From Variovorax sp. CF313 (GTDB taxonomy: Bacteria; Pseudomonadota; Gammaproteobacteria; Burkholderiales; Burkholderiaceae_C): DNA of 64,000 bases. The stretch covers positions 51,071 through 115,070 of the forward strand of contig NZ_AKIW01000023.1 of the NCBI RefSeq assembly GCF_000282635.1, read 5' to 3'. A program made the translations under genes and the position numbers. Each line of letters begins with the position of its first letter. Position 1 is the stretch's first letter. Positions 55,809 through 63,926 of the stretch are shown piece by piece. The notes under the pieces were generated by a model. The model was not told the origin of the DNA and ran no database searches. It saw only the letters and a program-made list of their open reading frames with translations.

Positions 55809-56801
55809 ATGAATTTCCTCGCTTCCTCGAAGCCTTCGCACCGCACGGCAACCCGGCTCCTCGCAGCCGCGGCACTGTGCGCTGCCTCGGGTGCGCACGC
55901 ACAGGCCATTCCCAAGACGGTGCGCCTCATCGTGGCGTACCCCGCGGGCGGCGTCAGCGACGTCGTTGCGCGTGCGCTCGGCGACAGGCTCGCGGCGCAA
56001 CTGGGCGTCACGGTGATCGTCGACAACCGGGCCGGCGCGAGCGGCGCCATCGGCATGGACGCCGTCGCCAAGGCCGCGCCCGATGGCGCGACGCTGGGCT
56101 TCTCGGCGATCAGCCCGCTGGTGCTGAGCCCGCACCTCGGCAAGCTGCCCTTCGATCCATTGAAGGACATCGCGCCGGTGGCGAGCGTGATGTATTCGCC
56201 GGTGCTGCTGATCGCCACGCCGGCCAGCAAGGCGAAGGATTTCCGCGCGCTCATCGCCGATGCGAAGGTGCAGCCGGGCGCGCTGCGCTGGGCCACGTCG
56301 GGGCCGGCTTCGCTAGGCCATATCGTGCTGGAGCAGTTGCGCTCGGCGGCGGGGGTCGACATCACGCACGTGCCGTACAAGGGCGGCGGCCAGCAGCTGA
56401 ACGACGCCATCGGCGGGCAGTTCGAGATTCTCTCGACCAATGCGAGTCCGACGCTCACGTCCCACATCCAGTCGGGCAAGCTGCGTCCGCTGGCCGTCGG
56501 TGCGCCGGCGCGGCTCGAGAGCCTGCCCCAGGTGCCCACGCTGGGCGAACTGGGCTACAGCGCGGCGAACATCAATTCGCTGTTCGGCGTCTTCGCACCC
56601 GCGGCCACGCCGCCCGCGCTGATTGCCAGGTACAACGCCGAGATCAACAAGGCCCTGGCCAGCGCCGAGCTGCGCGCCAGGCTCATGGCCACCGACAACG
56701 TGCCGACCGGCGGCACTTCGGCTGCGTTTGCGAAAGAGATCGCCAGCGAGTTCGAAAGCAACGGCCGCATCATCAAGGCCGCGGCCATCAAGGCGGATTG
56801 A
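55809..56801 (+). CDS. Tripartite tricarboxylate transporter substrate-binding protein (Bug family)
   Basis: Periplasmic receptor of 330 residues with signal peptide (TRLLAAAALCAASGAHA, cut after AHA). The Bug fold starts KTVRLIVAYPAGGVSDVVAR and NRAGASGAIGMDAVAK. It lies alone between xerD and a tetR gene. The ATG at 55809 is used; a longer frame upstream has no support. Ligand unknown. Confidence 0.92.
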   Translation: MNFLASSKPSHRTATRLLAAAALCAASGAHAQAIPKTVRLIVAYPAGGVSDVVARALGDRLAAQLGVTVIVDNRAGASGAIGMDAVAKAAPDGATLGFSAISPLVLSPHLGKLPFDPLKDIAPVASVMYSPVLLIATPASKAKDFRALIADAKVQPGALRWATSGPASLGHIVLEQLRSAAGVDITHVPYKGGGQQLNDAIGGQFEILSTNASPTLTSHIQSGKLRPLAVGAPARLESLPQVPTLGELGYSAANINSLFGVFAPAATPPALIARYNAEINKALASAELRARLMATDNVPTGGTSAAFAKEIASEFESNGRIIKAAAIKAD

Positions 56802-56810
56802 CCCTGCTGA

Positions 56811-56846
56811 TTGCGGTTTGAAATTCCCTACCTTATAGTTGGTAGA
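56811..56846 (+). promoter_or_regulatory. Promoter and start of leaderless tetR mRNA (-35/-10)
   Basis: TTGCGG (56811-56816), a 17-base spacer and TATAGT (56834-56839). The expected transcription start, about seven bases later, falls on the A of the tetR ATG (56846). No ribosome-binding site precedes the ATG, so the mRNA would lack a leader. Confidence 0.62.
56828..56845. promoter_or_regulatory. TetR-type operator at tetR (CTACC-N8-GGTAG)
   Basis: Perfect palindromic arms CTACC and GGTAG separated by eight bases, overlapping the -10 box and abutting the tetR ATG. The same arms and spacing recur at 57476-57493 before the thiolase gene. Confidence 0.72.
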
Positions 56847-57421
56847 TGACCCCCGCCACAGCCTTTGTCGCCGGCAGCACCCGCGAGCAGATCCTCGCGG
56901 TGGCGCGCGGCTTCATCGAAACGCGTTCCTACCTGGGCTTCAGCTTCCAGGATGTGGCCGACGCGGTCGGCGTTCGCAAGGCCAGCCTGTACCACCACTT
57001 TCCGACCAAGGAGGCGCTGGGCATCGCGGTGATCCGCGGGGCCACGCAGAGCTTCAAGGACTGGGACGCGGCACGGGCGCGCGAGCCCAAGGACGCGCTC
57101 GAATCGTATTTCCGCATGTACCGCAACACGCTGAAGGCGGGATCGGGCATGTGTCCAGCGGGAGCATTGGCGCCCGGATGGGGCGTGATCAACGACGAAC
57201 TGCGCCAGGCCGTGCAGGAACTGCGCAATACGCAGGTGACGTGGCTCACCGGGGTGCTGGGCGCACTGATGCCGGCGCGAAAGAAGGGCACCTCGGTCGC
57301 TTCGCTGGCCGCCTATGTGTTTTCCGTCTGTCAGGGCGCGCTGCTGTCGGCGCGCATGACGGGCCGCGTGGACGACTTCGATGAAGCCATCGCGCAACTC
57401 AGGAGTTCATTGCCGGGCTGA
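56846..57421 (+). CDS. TetR/AcrR family transcriptional regulator
   Basis: Repressor of 191 residues. The N-terminal helix-turn-helix is FQDVADAVGVRKASLYHHF (about 34-52), followed by an all-helical ligand domain with no recognised subfamily. The ATG at 56846 directly follows the palindrome CTACC-N8-GGTAG, which overlaps a -10 box, so it probably represses itself. The same palindrome precedes the downstream thiolase gene. It likely regulates a fatty-acyl or small-acid pathway. Confidence 0.93.
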   Translation: MTPATAFVAGSTREQILAVARGFIETRSYLGFSFQDVADAVGVRKASLYHHFPTKEALGIAVIRGATQSFKDWDAARAREPKDALESYFRMYRNTLKAGSGMCPAGALAPGWGVINDELRQAVQELRNTQVTWLTGVLGALMPARKKGTSVASLAAYVFSVCQGALLSARMTGRVDDFDEAIAQLRSSLPG

Positions 57422-57439
57422 CCGCCCGGCCCAACGCGG

Positions 57440-57464
57440 GCACGCCACGGCGTGCTTATTTTTT
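57440..57464 (+). terminator. Terminator after tetR
   Basis: GCACGC-CACG-GCGTGC stem followed by TTATTTTTT. It separates tetR from the thiolase promoter that follows. Confidence 0.8.
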
Positions 57465-57475
57465 GACCTCGATGC

Positions 57476-57493
57476 CTACCGATTGGATGGTAG
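57476..57493. promoter_or_regulatory. TetR-type operator upstream of thiolase (CTACC-N8-GGTAG)
   Basis: Arms CTACC and GGTAG separated by GATTGGAT. A TTGACC -35-like hexamer lies eight bases upstream (57463-57468). The site is 23 bases before the thiolase ATG. Confidence 0.75.
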
Positions 57494-57516
57494 TTTCAAT
57501 TTGCTGGAGAACCTTC

Positions 57517-58650
57517 ATGAAAGCCGTCATTTCCGCCTACGCCCGTTCCCCTTTCCATTTCTCGAAGAAGGGCTCCCTCGCCGAGGTGCGGCCCGATACG
57601 CTGGCTGCCGGCGTGGTGCGCGGCCTGCTGCAGCGCACGGACCTCGACCCTGCGCTGCTCGAAGACCTGATCCTCGGCTGCGCGTACCCTGAAGCCTCGC
57701 AGGGCAACAACCTCGCGCGCATCGTCGGGCTGCTGGCCGGCCTGCCGCACGAAGTGGGCGGCATGACGGTGAACCGCTTCTGCGGCTCGTCGATGCAGGC
57801 CGTGCACATTGCTGCCGCGCAGATCGAGGCAGGCATGGGCGAGGCCTTTTTGTGCGTCGGCGTGGAGTCGATGACGATGGTGCCGCAGGGCGGCTTCAAC
57901 TTCTCGCCCAACCCCGAGTTGAAGGAGAGCACCGATGCCTATATCTCGATGGGCGAGACGGCCGAGAACGTGGCGCAGCGCTGGAGCGTGAGCCGTGCCG
58001 ACCAGGAAGCCTTCGCGGTGGAATCGCACCGCAAGGCGGCCGAAGCGCGCTCGCAAGGCCGGCTGGCGGGCGAGATCGTGCCGGTGCGCCTCGTCTCCGG
58101 CGACATCGTCGATGCCGATGGCTGCATCCGGCCGACCACCTCGGCCGAGGCGCTGGCGAACCTCAAGCCCGCGTTCCGCCCAGACGGCGTGGTGACGGCC
58201 GGCACCTCGTCGCCGCTGACCGATGGCGCTGCAGCGGTGCTCGTCACCAGCGACGCCTTCGCCGCGAAGCACGGCCTGCAGGCGCTGGCGCGCATCAGGT
58301 CGTTCGCGACCGTGGGCGTCGATCCGGCCATCATGGGCATCGGCCCCATCCCCGCGACCCTCAAGGCACTGGCGCGCGCCGGCCTGAGCGCAGCCGACCT
58401 CGACGTGATCGAGATCAACGAGGCGTTCTCGTCGCAGGCGCTGGCCTGCATCCGCGACCTGGGCCTCGACCCCGCGAAGATCAACCTCGACGGCGGCGGC
58501 TTGTCCATCGGCCATCCGCTCGGCGCGACCGGCGCACGCATCACGGGCAAGGCGGCGTCGCTGCTGGTGCGCGAGAAGGGCCGCTTTGCGCTGGCCACGC
58601 AATGCATCGGCGGAGGGCAGGGCATCGCGACCATCCTCGAGCGCGTCTGA
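57517..58650 (+). CDS. Acetyl-CoA acyltransferase (thiolase)
   Basis: Thiolase of 377 residues. Active-site residues are C89 (VNRFCGSSMQAVHI), H333 (LSIGHPLGATGA) and C363 (ATQCIGGGQG). A GGAGA site precedes the ATG at 57517. A TetR operator lies upstream and a MaoC gene follows 41 bases later, so it is probably part of a regulated acyl-CoA (fatty acid or aromatic acid) pathway. The specific substrate is unknown. Confidence 0.93.
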   Translation: MKAVISAYARSPFHFSKKGSLAEVRPDTLAAGVVRGLLQRTDLDPALLEDLILGCAYPEASQGNNLARIVGLLAGLPHEVGGMTVNRFCGSSMQAVHIAAAQIEAGMGEAFLCVGVESMTMVPQGGFNFSPNPELKESTDAYISMGETAENVAQRWSVSRADQEAFAVESHRKAAEARSQGRLAGEIVPVRLVSGDIVDADGCIRPTTSAEALANLKPAFRPDGVVTAGTSSPLTDGAAAVLVTSDAFAAKHGLQALARIRSFATVGVDPAIMGIGPIPATLKALARAGLSAADLDVIEINEAFSSQALACIRDLGLDPAKINLDGGGLSIGHPLGATGARITGKAASLLVREKGRFALATQCIGGGQGIATILERV

Positions 58651-58691
58651 TCGTCCGAGAATGGGAAGTCCGTCACAACGAGGAGACCCCC

Positions 58692-59138
58692 ATGGCCAAG
58701 CTGTACCTTGAAGACCTGAAGGTCGGTGACCGTTTCCAGAGCGGCGAACACCTGCTCGACGTGGCACAGATCAAGGCCTTCGCGCAGCAGTTCGACCCGC
58801 AGCCCTTCCACACCGACGAAGAGGCCGCAAAGAGCACCTTCTTCGGCGGCCTTGCGGCAAGCGGCTGGCACACGGCCGCGCTCACGATGAAGCTGCTGGT
58901 CGACAGTGGCATTCCCTTGGCGGACGGCATCATCGGTTCGGGCGGCGAACTGCAATGGCCCAAGCCGACGCGACCCGGCGACGTGCTGCATGTGGTGAGC
59001 GAAGTGCTCGACATCACGCCTTCGCGCTCCAAGCCCGGCCGGGCGATGGTGACGATGCGCTGCCAGACGCGCAACCAGCACGGCGAGGTGCTCCAGTACT
59101 TCACGCCGAAGCTGGTGGTGCACGCGCGGCCGGCATAG
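58692..59138 (+). CDS. MaoC family dehydratase
   Basis: Hot-dog fold hydratase of 148 residues. The catalytic Asp and His are D35 and H40 in FDPQPFHTDEEAA, with the GGLAASGWH loop after. Members hydrate enoyl-CoA in fatty acid or PHA metabolism. It follows the thiolase by 41 bases on the same strand with an AGGAG site, suggesting they share a TetR-controlled operon. Confidence 0.92.
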   Translation: MAKLYLEDLKVGDRFQSGEHLLDVAQIKAFAQQFDPQPFHTDEEAAKSTFFGGLAASGWHTAALTMKLLVDSGIPLADGIIGSGGELQWPKPTRPGDVLHVVSEVLDITPSRSKPGRAMVTMRCQTRNQHGEVLQYFTPKLVVHARPA

Positions 59139-59149
59139 GCCACGGGCCT

Positions 59150-59971
59150 TCAGCGCTTGTCCGGGTGCGCCGTCGCCGAGAGCTGGCGCAATTCCTCAGC
59201 GCTGAACCCCGCCCGCCTGCGCGCTTCGAGGTTGAAAGGCGGCTTGTGCCGCGGCGCGTCGTAGCGCGCCACCAGCGCGGGGTAGGTCGCTTCGGCATCG
59301 AGGCCCGCGCCGTCGCACAGCCAGCGGTACCAGTGGTTGCCGATGGCCACGTGGCCCACTTCGTCGCGCAGGATGACGTCGAGGATCTCGACCGCGCGCA
59401 GCGCATCGGGTGTGTTCACGCGCTTCAGCTTGGCCTGGATCAGCGGCGTGGCATCGAGCCCGCGCGCTTCGAGCGTGCGCGGCACCAGCGCCATGCGGGC
59501 GAGCACGTCGTCCTTCGTTTTCTCGCACATGTTCCAGAGCCCGTCGTGGCCGGGGAAGTCGCCGTAGCGATACCCCATGTCCTGCAGGTGCGCATGCAGC
59601 AGCGTGAAGTGCAATGCTTCTTCGTCGGCCACGCGCAGCCAGTCGCGGTAGTAGGCCTCGGGCATTCCGTCGTAGCGCCATACCGCGTCGAGCGCGAGGT
59701 TGATCGCGTTGAACTCGATGTGGCAGATCGAATGGATCAGCGCGGCCCGGCCCTCGGGCGTGAAGGGCGAGCGTTTCTGCACGGCGGTGGCGGCCACGCG
59801 CAGCGGCCGTTCGGGGCGGCCCGGCACGCCGAGATCGTCGCCCTCGGTGCGGATCGGCGCAGTTGCTATGGAATCGGTAGCGACCAGCGCAACGGTAGCG
59901 CGTGTTGCAGCCACCTTTTGTTCAGGATCGGTCAGTCGCAGCGCGGCCAGCGCGCTCAATCGGGGGTGCAT
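59150..59971 (-). CDS. DUF455 ferritin-like domain protein
   Basis: Protein of 273 residues. The C-terminal two thirds form a ferritin-like four-helix bundle with repeated metal-ligand-like segments: HSICHIEFNAINLALDAVWR, DWLRVADEEALHFTLLHAHL and DVILRDEVGHVAIGNHWYRW. The family includes proteins near MiaE-like or cofactor pathways, but no function is agreed. It is divergent from the gamma-carbonic anhydrase gene. The ATG at 59971 is chosen. Confidence 0.85.
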   Translation of the reverse strand: MHPRLSALAALRLTDPEQKVAATRATVALVATDSIATAPIRTEGDDLGVPGRPERPLRVAATAVQKRSPFTPEGRAALIHSICHIEFNAINLALDAVWRYDGMPEAYYRDWLRVADEEALHFTLLHAHLQDMGYRYGDFPGHDGLWNMCEKTKDDVLARMALVPRTLEARGLDATPLIQAKLKRVNTPDALRAVEILDVILRDEVGHVAIGNHWYRWLCDGAGLDAEATYPALVARYDAPRHKPPFNLEARRRAGFSAEELRQLSATAHPDKR

Positions 59972-60007
59972 CCCTACAATTCTAGTTTTTGCCCCGGAGA
60001 CTCCACG

Positions 60008-60532
60008 ATGGCCCTCTATGAACTCGACGGCGTTGCGCCGCAACTCGGTACCGGCGCGTGGGTTGCCGACAGTGCGGAGGTCATCGGCGACGTGCGGCTG
60101 GGCGACAACGCCAGCATCTGGTTCGGCGCTGTGCTGCGCGGCGACAACGAGACCATGACCATCGGACGCAACAGCAACGTGCAGGACATGTCGACGCTGC
60201 ATTCCGATCCCGGCAGCCCGCTGACCATCGGCGAGAACGTCACCATCGGCCACCAGGTCATGCTGCACGGCTGCACCATCGGCGACAACTCGCTGATCGG
60301 GATCCAGGCGGTGGTCTTGAATAACGCGAAGATCGGCCGCAACTCGATCGTTGGCGCCGGCAGCGTCGTGACCGAGGGCAAGGAGTTTCCCGACAACTCG
60401 CTGATCTTCGGTTCGCCCGCCAAGGTCATGCGCACGATCAGCGACGAAGACGCCGCCCGCTTGCGCCACGGTGCCGAGCACTATGTGAAAAACGCCGTTC
60501 GCTATGCGAAGGGCCTGAAGAAAATCGCCTGA
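60008..60532 (+). CDS. Gamma-carbonic anhydrase family protein
   Basis: Left-handed beta-helix trimeric protein of 174 residues. The zinc histidines are H65, H82 and H87 (MSTLHSD, IGHQVMLHGC), the pattern of the family. The hexapeptide repeats start near VIGDVRLGDNASIWFGAVLR. It resembles YrdA/CaiE type proteins, so carbonic anhydrase activity is possible but not proven. It is followed by hslO on the same strand 30 bases later. Confidence 0.92.
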   Translation: MALYELDGVAPQLGTGAWVADSAEVIGDVRLGDNASIWFGAVLRGDNETMTIGRNSNVQDMSTLHSDPGSPLTIGENVTIGHQVMLHGCTIGDNSLIGIQAVVLNNAKIGRNSIVGAGSVVTEGKEFPDNSLIFGSPAKVMRTISDEDAARLRHGAEHYVKNAVRYAKGLKKIA

Positions 60533-60562
60533 TCCACAGGCCCAGCAGAAAGAAGATCCGTT

Positions 60563-61570
60563 TTGAGCGAGCTGCACAAATTCCTGTTCGATGGCCTGCC
60601 GGTGCGCGGCATGATCGTGCGCCTGACAGATGCGTGGCAGGAGATCCTGGCGCGGCGCGCCTCCAACACCGCCACCGGGGCCTATCCGCCGCCCGTGGCC
60701 GAGCTGCTGGGCGAAATGACGGCCGCGGCCACGCTGATGCAGTCCAACATCAAGTTCAACGGCGCGCTGATCCTGCAGATCTTCGGCGACGGTCCCGTGA
60801 AGGTCGCAGTGGCCGAGGCCAAGCCCGACCTGAGCCTGCGCGCCACCGCCAAGGTGATCGGCGAGCTCCCGGCCGATGCGCACCTGCCCGACATGGTCAA
60901 CGTGAACAACAAGGGCCGCTGCGCCATCACGCTCGACCCCAAGGACAAGCTGCCGGGCGCCACGCCGTACCAGGGCGTGGTGCCGCTTTTCGGCGACGGC
61001 GGCGAGAAGCTGGGCAAGCTCAGCGACGTGCTGCAGCACTACATGCTGCAGAGCGAGCAGCTCGACACCACGCTGGTGCTCGCGGCCGACGACAAGGTCG
61101 CGGCCGGCCTGCTGATCCAGCGCCTGCCGGTGAAGGGCGAGGGCAACCTCGAAGGCACTTCCGGCACCTCGGACAAAGACCACGACCAGGCCAACGAAGA
61201 TCAGATCGGCCGCAACGAGGACTACAACCGAATCTCGATCCTCGCCTCGAGCCTGACGCGCGACGAACTGCTCACGCTCGACGTCGAGACCATCCTGCGC
61301 CGCCTGTTCTGGGAAGAAAAGCTGCTGCGCTTCGAGCCGCAGGCCGGCCTGCAAGGCCCGCATTTCGCGTGCACCTGCGGGCGCGAGCGCGTGGCGCAGA
61401 TGATTCGCGGGCTGGGCGCGGAGGAGGCCGAAAGCATCCTCGCGGAGCGCGGCGACATCGAGGTGGGCTGCGACTTCTGCGGCAAGCAGTACCGCTTCGA
61501 CGCGGTCGATGCGGCACAGCTGTTCACGCCGCTCGGCGACCAGATCCCGGGCAGCCCGGTCGTCCAGTAA
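60563..61570 (+). CDS. hslO: 33 kDa chaperonin HslO (Hsp33)
   Basis: Redox-switched holding chaperone of 335 residues, active under oxidative and heat stress. The zinc-binding cysteines are C270-T-C272 and C303-D-F-C306, the C-x-C-x30-C-x2-C pattern of the family. The N-terminal domain begins SELHKFLFDGLPVRGMIVRL. It begins with TTG at 60563, an unusual start; the frame and homology support it. Hsp33 works with ClpB/DnaK, also encoded in this window. Confidence 0.92.
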   Translation: MSELHKFLFDGLPVRGMIVRLTDAWQEILARRASNTATGAYPPPVAELLGEMTAAATLMQSNIKFNGALILQIFGDGPVKVAVAEAKPDLSLRATAKVIGELPADAHLPDMVNVNNKGRCAITLDPKDKLPGATPYQGVVPLFGDGGEKLGKLSDVLQHYMLQSEQLDTTLVLAADDKVAAGLLIQRLPVKGEGNLEGTSGTSDKDHDQANEDQIGRNEDYNRISILASSLTRDELLTLDVETILRRLFWEEKLLRFEPQAGLQGPHFACTCGRERVAQMIRGLGAEEAESILAERGDIEVGCDFCGKQYRFDAVDAAQLFTPLGDQIPGSPVVQ

Positions 61571-61598
61571 GACTCGGGCGCGCCTTGCGCCTCCTTTT

Positions 61599-62561
61599 TT
61601 ATCGCGCCGAGTCGTCGAATCCGCCGAACGCGATGTCCGGCGCGCTCGTGTTGTGCTTCGACGGCAGGCTGCGGCCGAAGCGCACCTGCGTGACCCGAAG
61701 GCTCTTCACATCGGGCAACGGCAGCACCTGCGCGGCGGCCTGCGGCGCTGACTGCCAGCGCACCTCGCTCACGTCGGCGTTGTCGGGCGCGACGTACATC
61801 GAGCGCAGCACCGCGAAGGGCTGAGCGCTCGCGGTGGGCTTCGAGAGCGTCACGTCGAGCGCGGTGCGTGCGCGGCTGATTTCGTCCACGCGCACCACGG
61901 CGCTGCCGCCGTCGGTGAAGCGCACCTGGATGGCCAGCGGCCGGGGCACGATGCGGATCGACGCGATGTTCACCACCGGCCGCGCCGCCGCCTCGACCGG
62001 GCCGAGCAGGAACGACGAGCCATACGCCCCGTCGCCGAAGCGAGCCTCGGGCAGCGGCTTGATGCGCCAGTAGCCATCGGACGGGTAGAGAACGATCGTT
62101 TCGAGCGCCTTGCCGTTCTCCTTCTTGAACACCTGCAGCAAGTGAAAGCCGCCGTCCTTGCGCTTGCCGATCTGCACGGGCACGCGCTGCGGCCGCCAGA
62201 AGGTGGGCAGTGTCATGCCGACGATGCGCCACTGCGCGTTGTCCATCAGCACGACGGTGCGTTTGCGGAAGTGGTGCGCCGGGTCGGTCGGGTGGGCCCC
62301 GCCGTCGAAGTTGCAGCCCGAGAAGTCGGGCTTGGTGACGTCGTTGCCGACCTTGTCGAGGTAGTCGGGCTGCAGTGCCTCGATGCGCAGGCGGCGGATG
62401 CCGTCGCCGCGCAAGGTCAGCGACACGTTGTCTTCCTCTGCGCAGGCGGTGGTCGTGGTGCCGTTCTCGACGGTGGCGGCGACAGGGGCTGCGGTGGCCG
62501 GCAGCTGCGCGGCGAAGGCGCTGCAGATCAGGGCGACACGCGCGACGGAACGAAGAGGCAT
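61599..62561 (-). CDS. Secreted protein of unknown function
   Basis: Predicted exported protein of 320 residues with a signal peptide (RVALICSAFAAQLPATAAP, cut near ATA/APV). The mature part shows beta-rich segments such as GIRRLRIEALQPDYLDKVGN, WRIVGMTLPTFWRPQRVPVQ and the C-terminal DVKSLRVTQVRFGRSLPSKH. Two cysteines lie near residues 40 and 83. It is downstream of nadR-like in the same direction with a 28-base gap. I recognise no family. Confidence 0.75.
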   Translation of the reverse strand: MPLRSVARVALICSAFAAQLPATAAPVAATVENGTTTTACAEEDNVSLTLRGDGIRRLRIEALQPDYLDKVGNDVTKPDFSGCNFDGGAHPTDPAHHFRKRTVVLMDNAQWRIVGMTLPTFWRPQRVPVQIGKRKDGGFHLLQVFKKENGKALETIVLYPSDGYWRIKPLPEARFGDGAYGSSFLLGPVEAAARPVVNIASIRIVPRPLAIQVRFTDGGSAVVRVDEISRARTALDVTLSKPTASAQPFAVLRSMYVAPDNADVSEVRWQSAPQAAAQVLPLPDVKSLRVTQVRFGRSLPSKHNTSAPDIAFGGFDDSAR

Positions 62562-62589
62562 CGGGTCTCCGGTGATGGGATGGGGCGCG

Positions 62590-63261
62590 CTACTCGCGGC
62601 GCACGATCAGGTCGCTGAAAAGCTTATGTTCGCATTCCGGGTCGGAACACTTCTCGCAAGGCCATGACCACGAGGCGGGCTTCGCGTCGGACTGGGTGCG
62701 CGTGCGGGGCCGGCCCTCGCTGCCGGCGATGGAATTGATGGCGTTCCAGGCATTGGCGAGCCGCTCGCCGCCCGTGCCATGCACCACGGCGTACGAGAGC
62801 TTTGCGCCCGCGAGCGCGGCGCGCACCAGTGTGTCGGTGGGCTGGCGCGCGTGCGGGCCGTCGCGCATGTCGTCGGCCATCCAGGGCAGGTCGAGCGCAG
62901 TGAGCAGCGTGATGGCATAGCGCCGCTGCGCGGCCAGCGCGCTGTCGTAGAGCGTGGTGTCGGCGAACAGCTGCTCGCTGTAGACCGCCGTCATGAGCGC
63001 CGTGGTGTCGGCCACCACTACGCCGGAGGCGGCTGCGGCCTCGATGCGGCGGGTCTGCTCTTCGGCGATGGCCCTTTGCTCGTCGGGGCGCGGCGTGCGG
63101 GCTTCGCGTTCGCACCATTCGCGCAGGTACTCGCTCACCAGCATCGTCGGCGTGCCGCGGTCCTTCAGGCGCTGCGCGATGGCGCGGGCCAGCTCGGTCT
63201 TGCCGGTGCTCTCGGCGCCCACGAGTGCGATGACACAGCCGGTCGGCAACGTGGGCGTCAT
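62590..63261 (-). CDS. NadR-like nicotinamide riboside kinase (AAA/P-loop)
   Basis: P-loop kinase of 223 residues. The P-loop is GAESTGKT (15-22), and VVADTTALMTAVYSEQLFAD resembles the ribosylnicotinamide kinase domain of NadR. The C-terminal tail has CEKCSDPECEH (C-x2-C-x4-C-x-H), a zinc-knuckle-like extension uncommon in NadR domains. Its start overlaps the pnuC stop (ATGA), so it probably phosphorylates nicotinamide riboside imported by PnuC. Confidence 0.85.
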   Translation of the reverse strand: MTPTLPTGCVIALVGAESTGKTELARAIAQRLKDRGTPTMLVSEYLREWCEREARTPRPDEQRAIAEEQTRRIEAAAASGVVVADTTALMTAVYSEQLFADTTLYDSALAAQRRYAITLLTALDLPWMADDMRDGPHARQPTDTLVRAALAGAKLSYAVVHGTGGERLANAWNAINSIAGSEGRPRTRTQSDAKPASWSWPCEKCSDPECEHKLFSDLIVRRE

Positions 63262-63884
63262 GCGCGTACCGCCTCGGCCGGCATGCGCTGCCGCCACGCG
63301 ACGTAGCCGGCCACGCTGAGCACGGCGAACACCGCATACAGGCCCACGGTGAGCCACAACCCTTTGTGGATGAACAGGCCCACGCTCACGACGTTCACGG
63401 CCAGCCAGATCAGCCAGTTCTCGATGAACTTGCGCCCGAGCAGGAACTGCCCGACCAGGCTCAGGCCGGTGGCGAAGCCGTCCCACCAGGGCACGTCGGT
63501 GTCGGTGAAACGGCGCAGGAAGAGGGCGACGGCCGGCCATGCCAGTGCGCAGGCGGCTAGAGTGAAAGCGATGCCGCGCGGCGAGAGCCGGGCGACATGC
63601 AAGGCGCTGCCGTCGGCCCGGTGGCCGCGCAGCCATTGCGACCAGCCCCATAGGGCGACGAAAGCGAAGAAGACCTGGAGCGAGGCATCGCCGTAGATGC
63701 GCGCCTTGGCGAACACCACGACGTAGAGCAGCGAACTGATGATGGCCAGCGGCCATCCCCAGTGAATCTCGCGCATGTTGCAGCCGACCATGACGAGCGC
63801 CAGGAGCGAGGCCACGAGTTCGAGCCAGCTGACAGGAGAGCCCCACAGCAGAAATGCAGGGGCCGAGAGAAGCTCGAGGATCAG
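63258..63884 (-). CDS. pnuC: Nicotinamide riboside transporter PnuC
   Basis: Membrane transporter with about seven helices. The typical N-terminal helix AFLLWGSPVSWLELVASLLA lies upstream of the first good in-frame GTG (63815). The coding frame continues to 63884, where CTG with GGGGGAG a few bases upstream gives MILELLSAPAF-like start. I therefore give the longer extent (208 residues), with the 63815 GTG as an alternative. Gene and repeat lie next to each other. It imports nicotinamide riboside for the NadR-like kinase. Confidence 0.72.
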   Translation of the reverse strand: MILELLSAPAFLLWGSPVSWLELVASLLALVMVGCNMREIHWGWPLAIISSLLYVVVFAKARIYGDASLQVFFAFVALWGWSQWLRGHRADGSALHVARLSPRGIAFTLAACALAWPAVALFLRRFTDTDVPWWDGFATGLSLVGQFLLGRKFIENWLIWLAVNVVSVGLFIHKGLWLTVGLYAVFAVLSVAGYVAWRQRMPAEAVRA

Positions 63885-63926
63885 GTTCTCCCCCGGAGGG
63901 CACCGTCGCAGTCTGTGCGTGGGACA

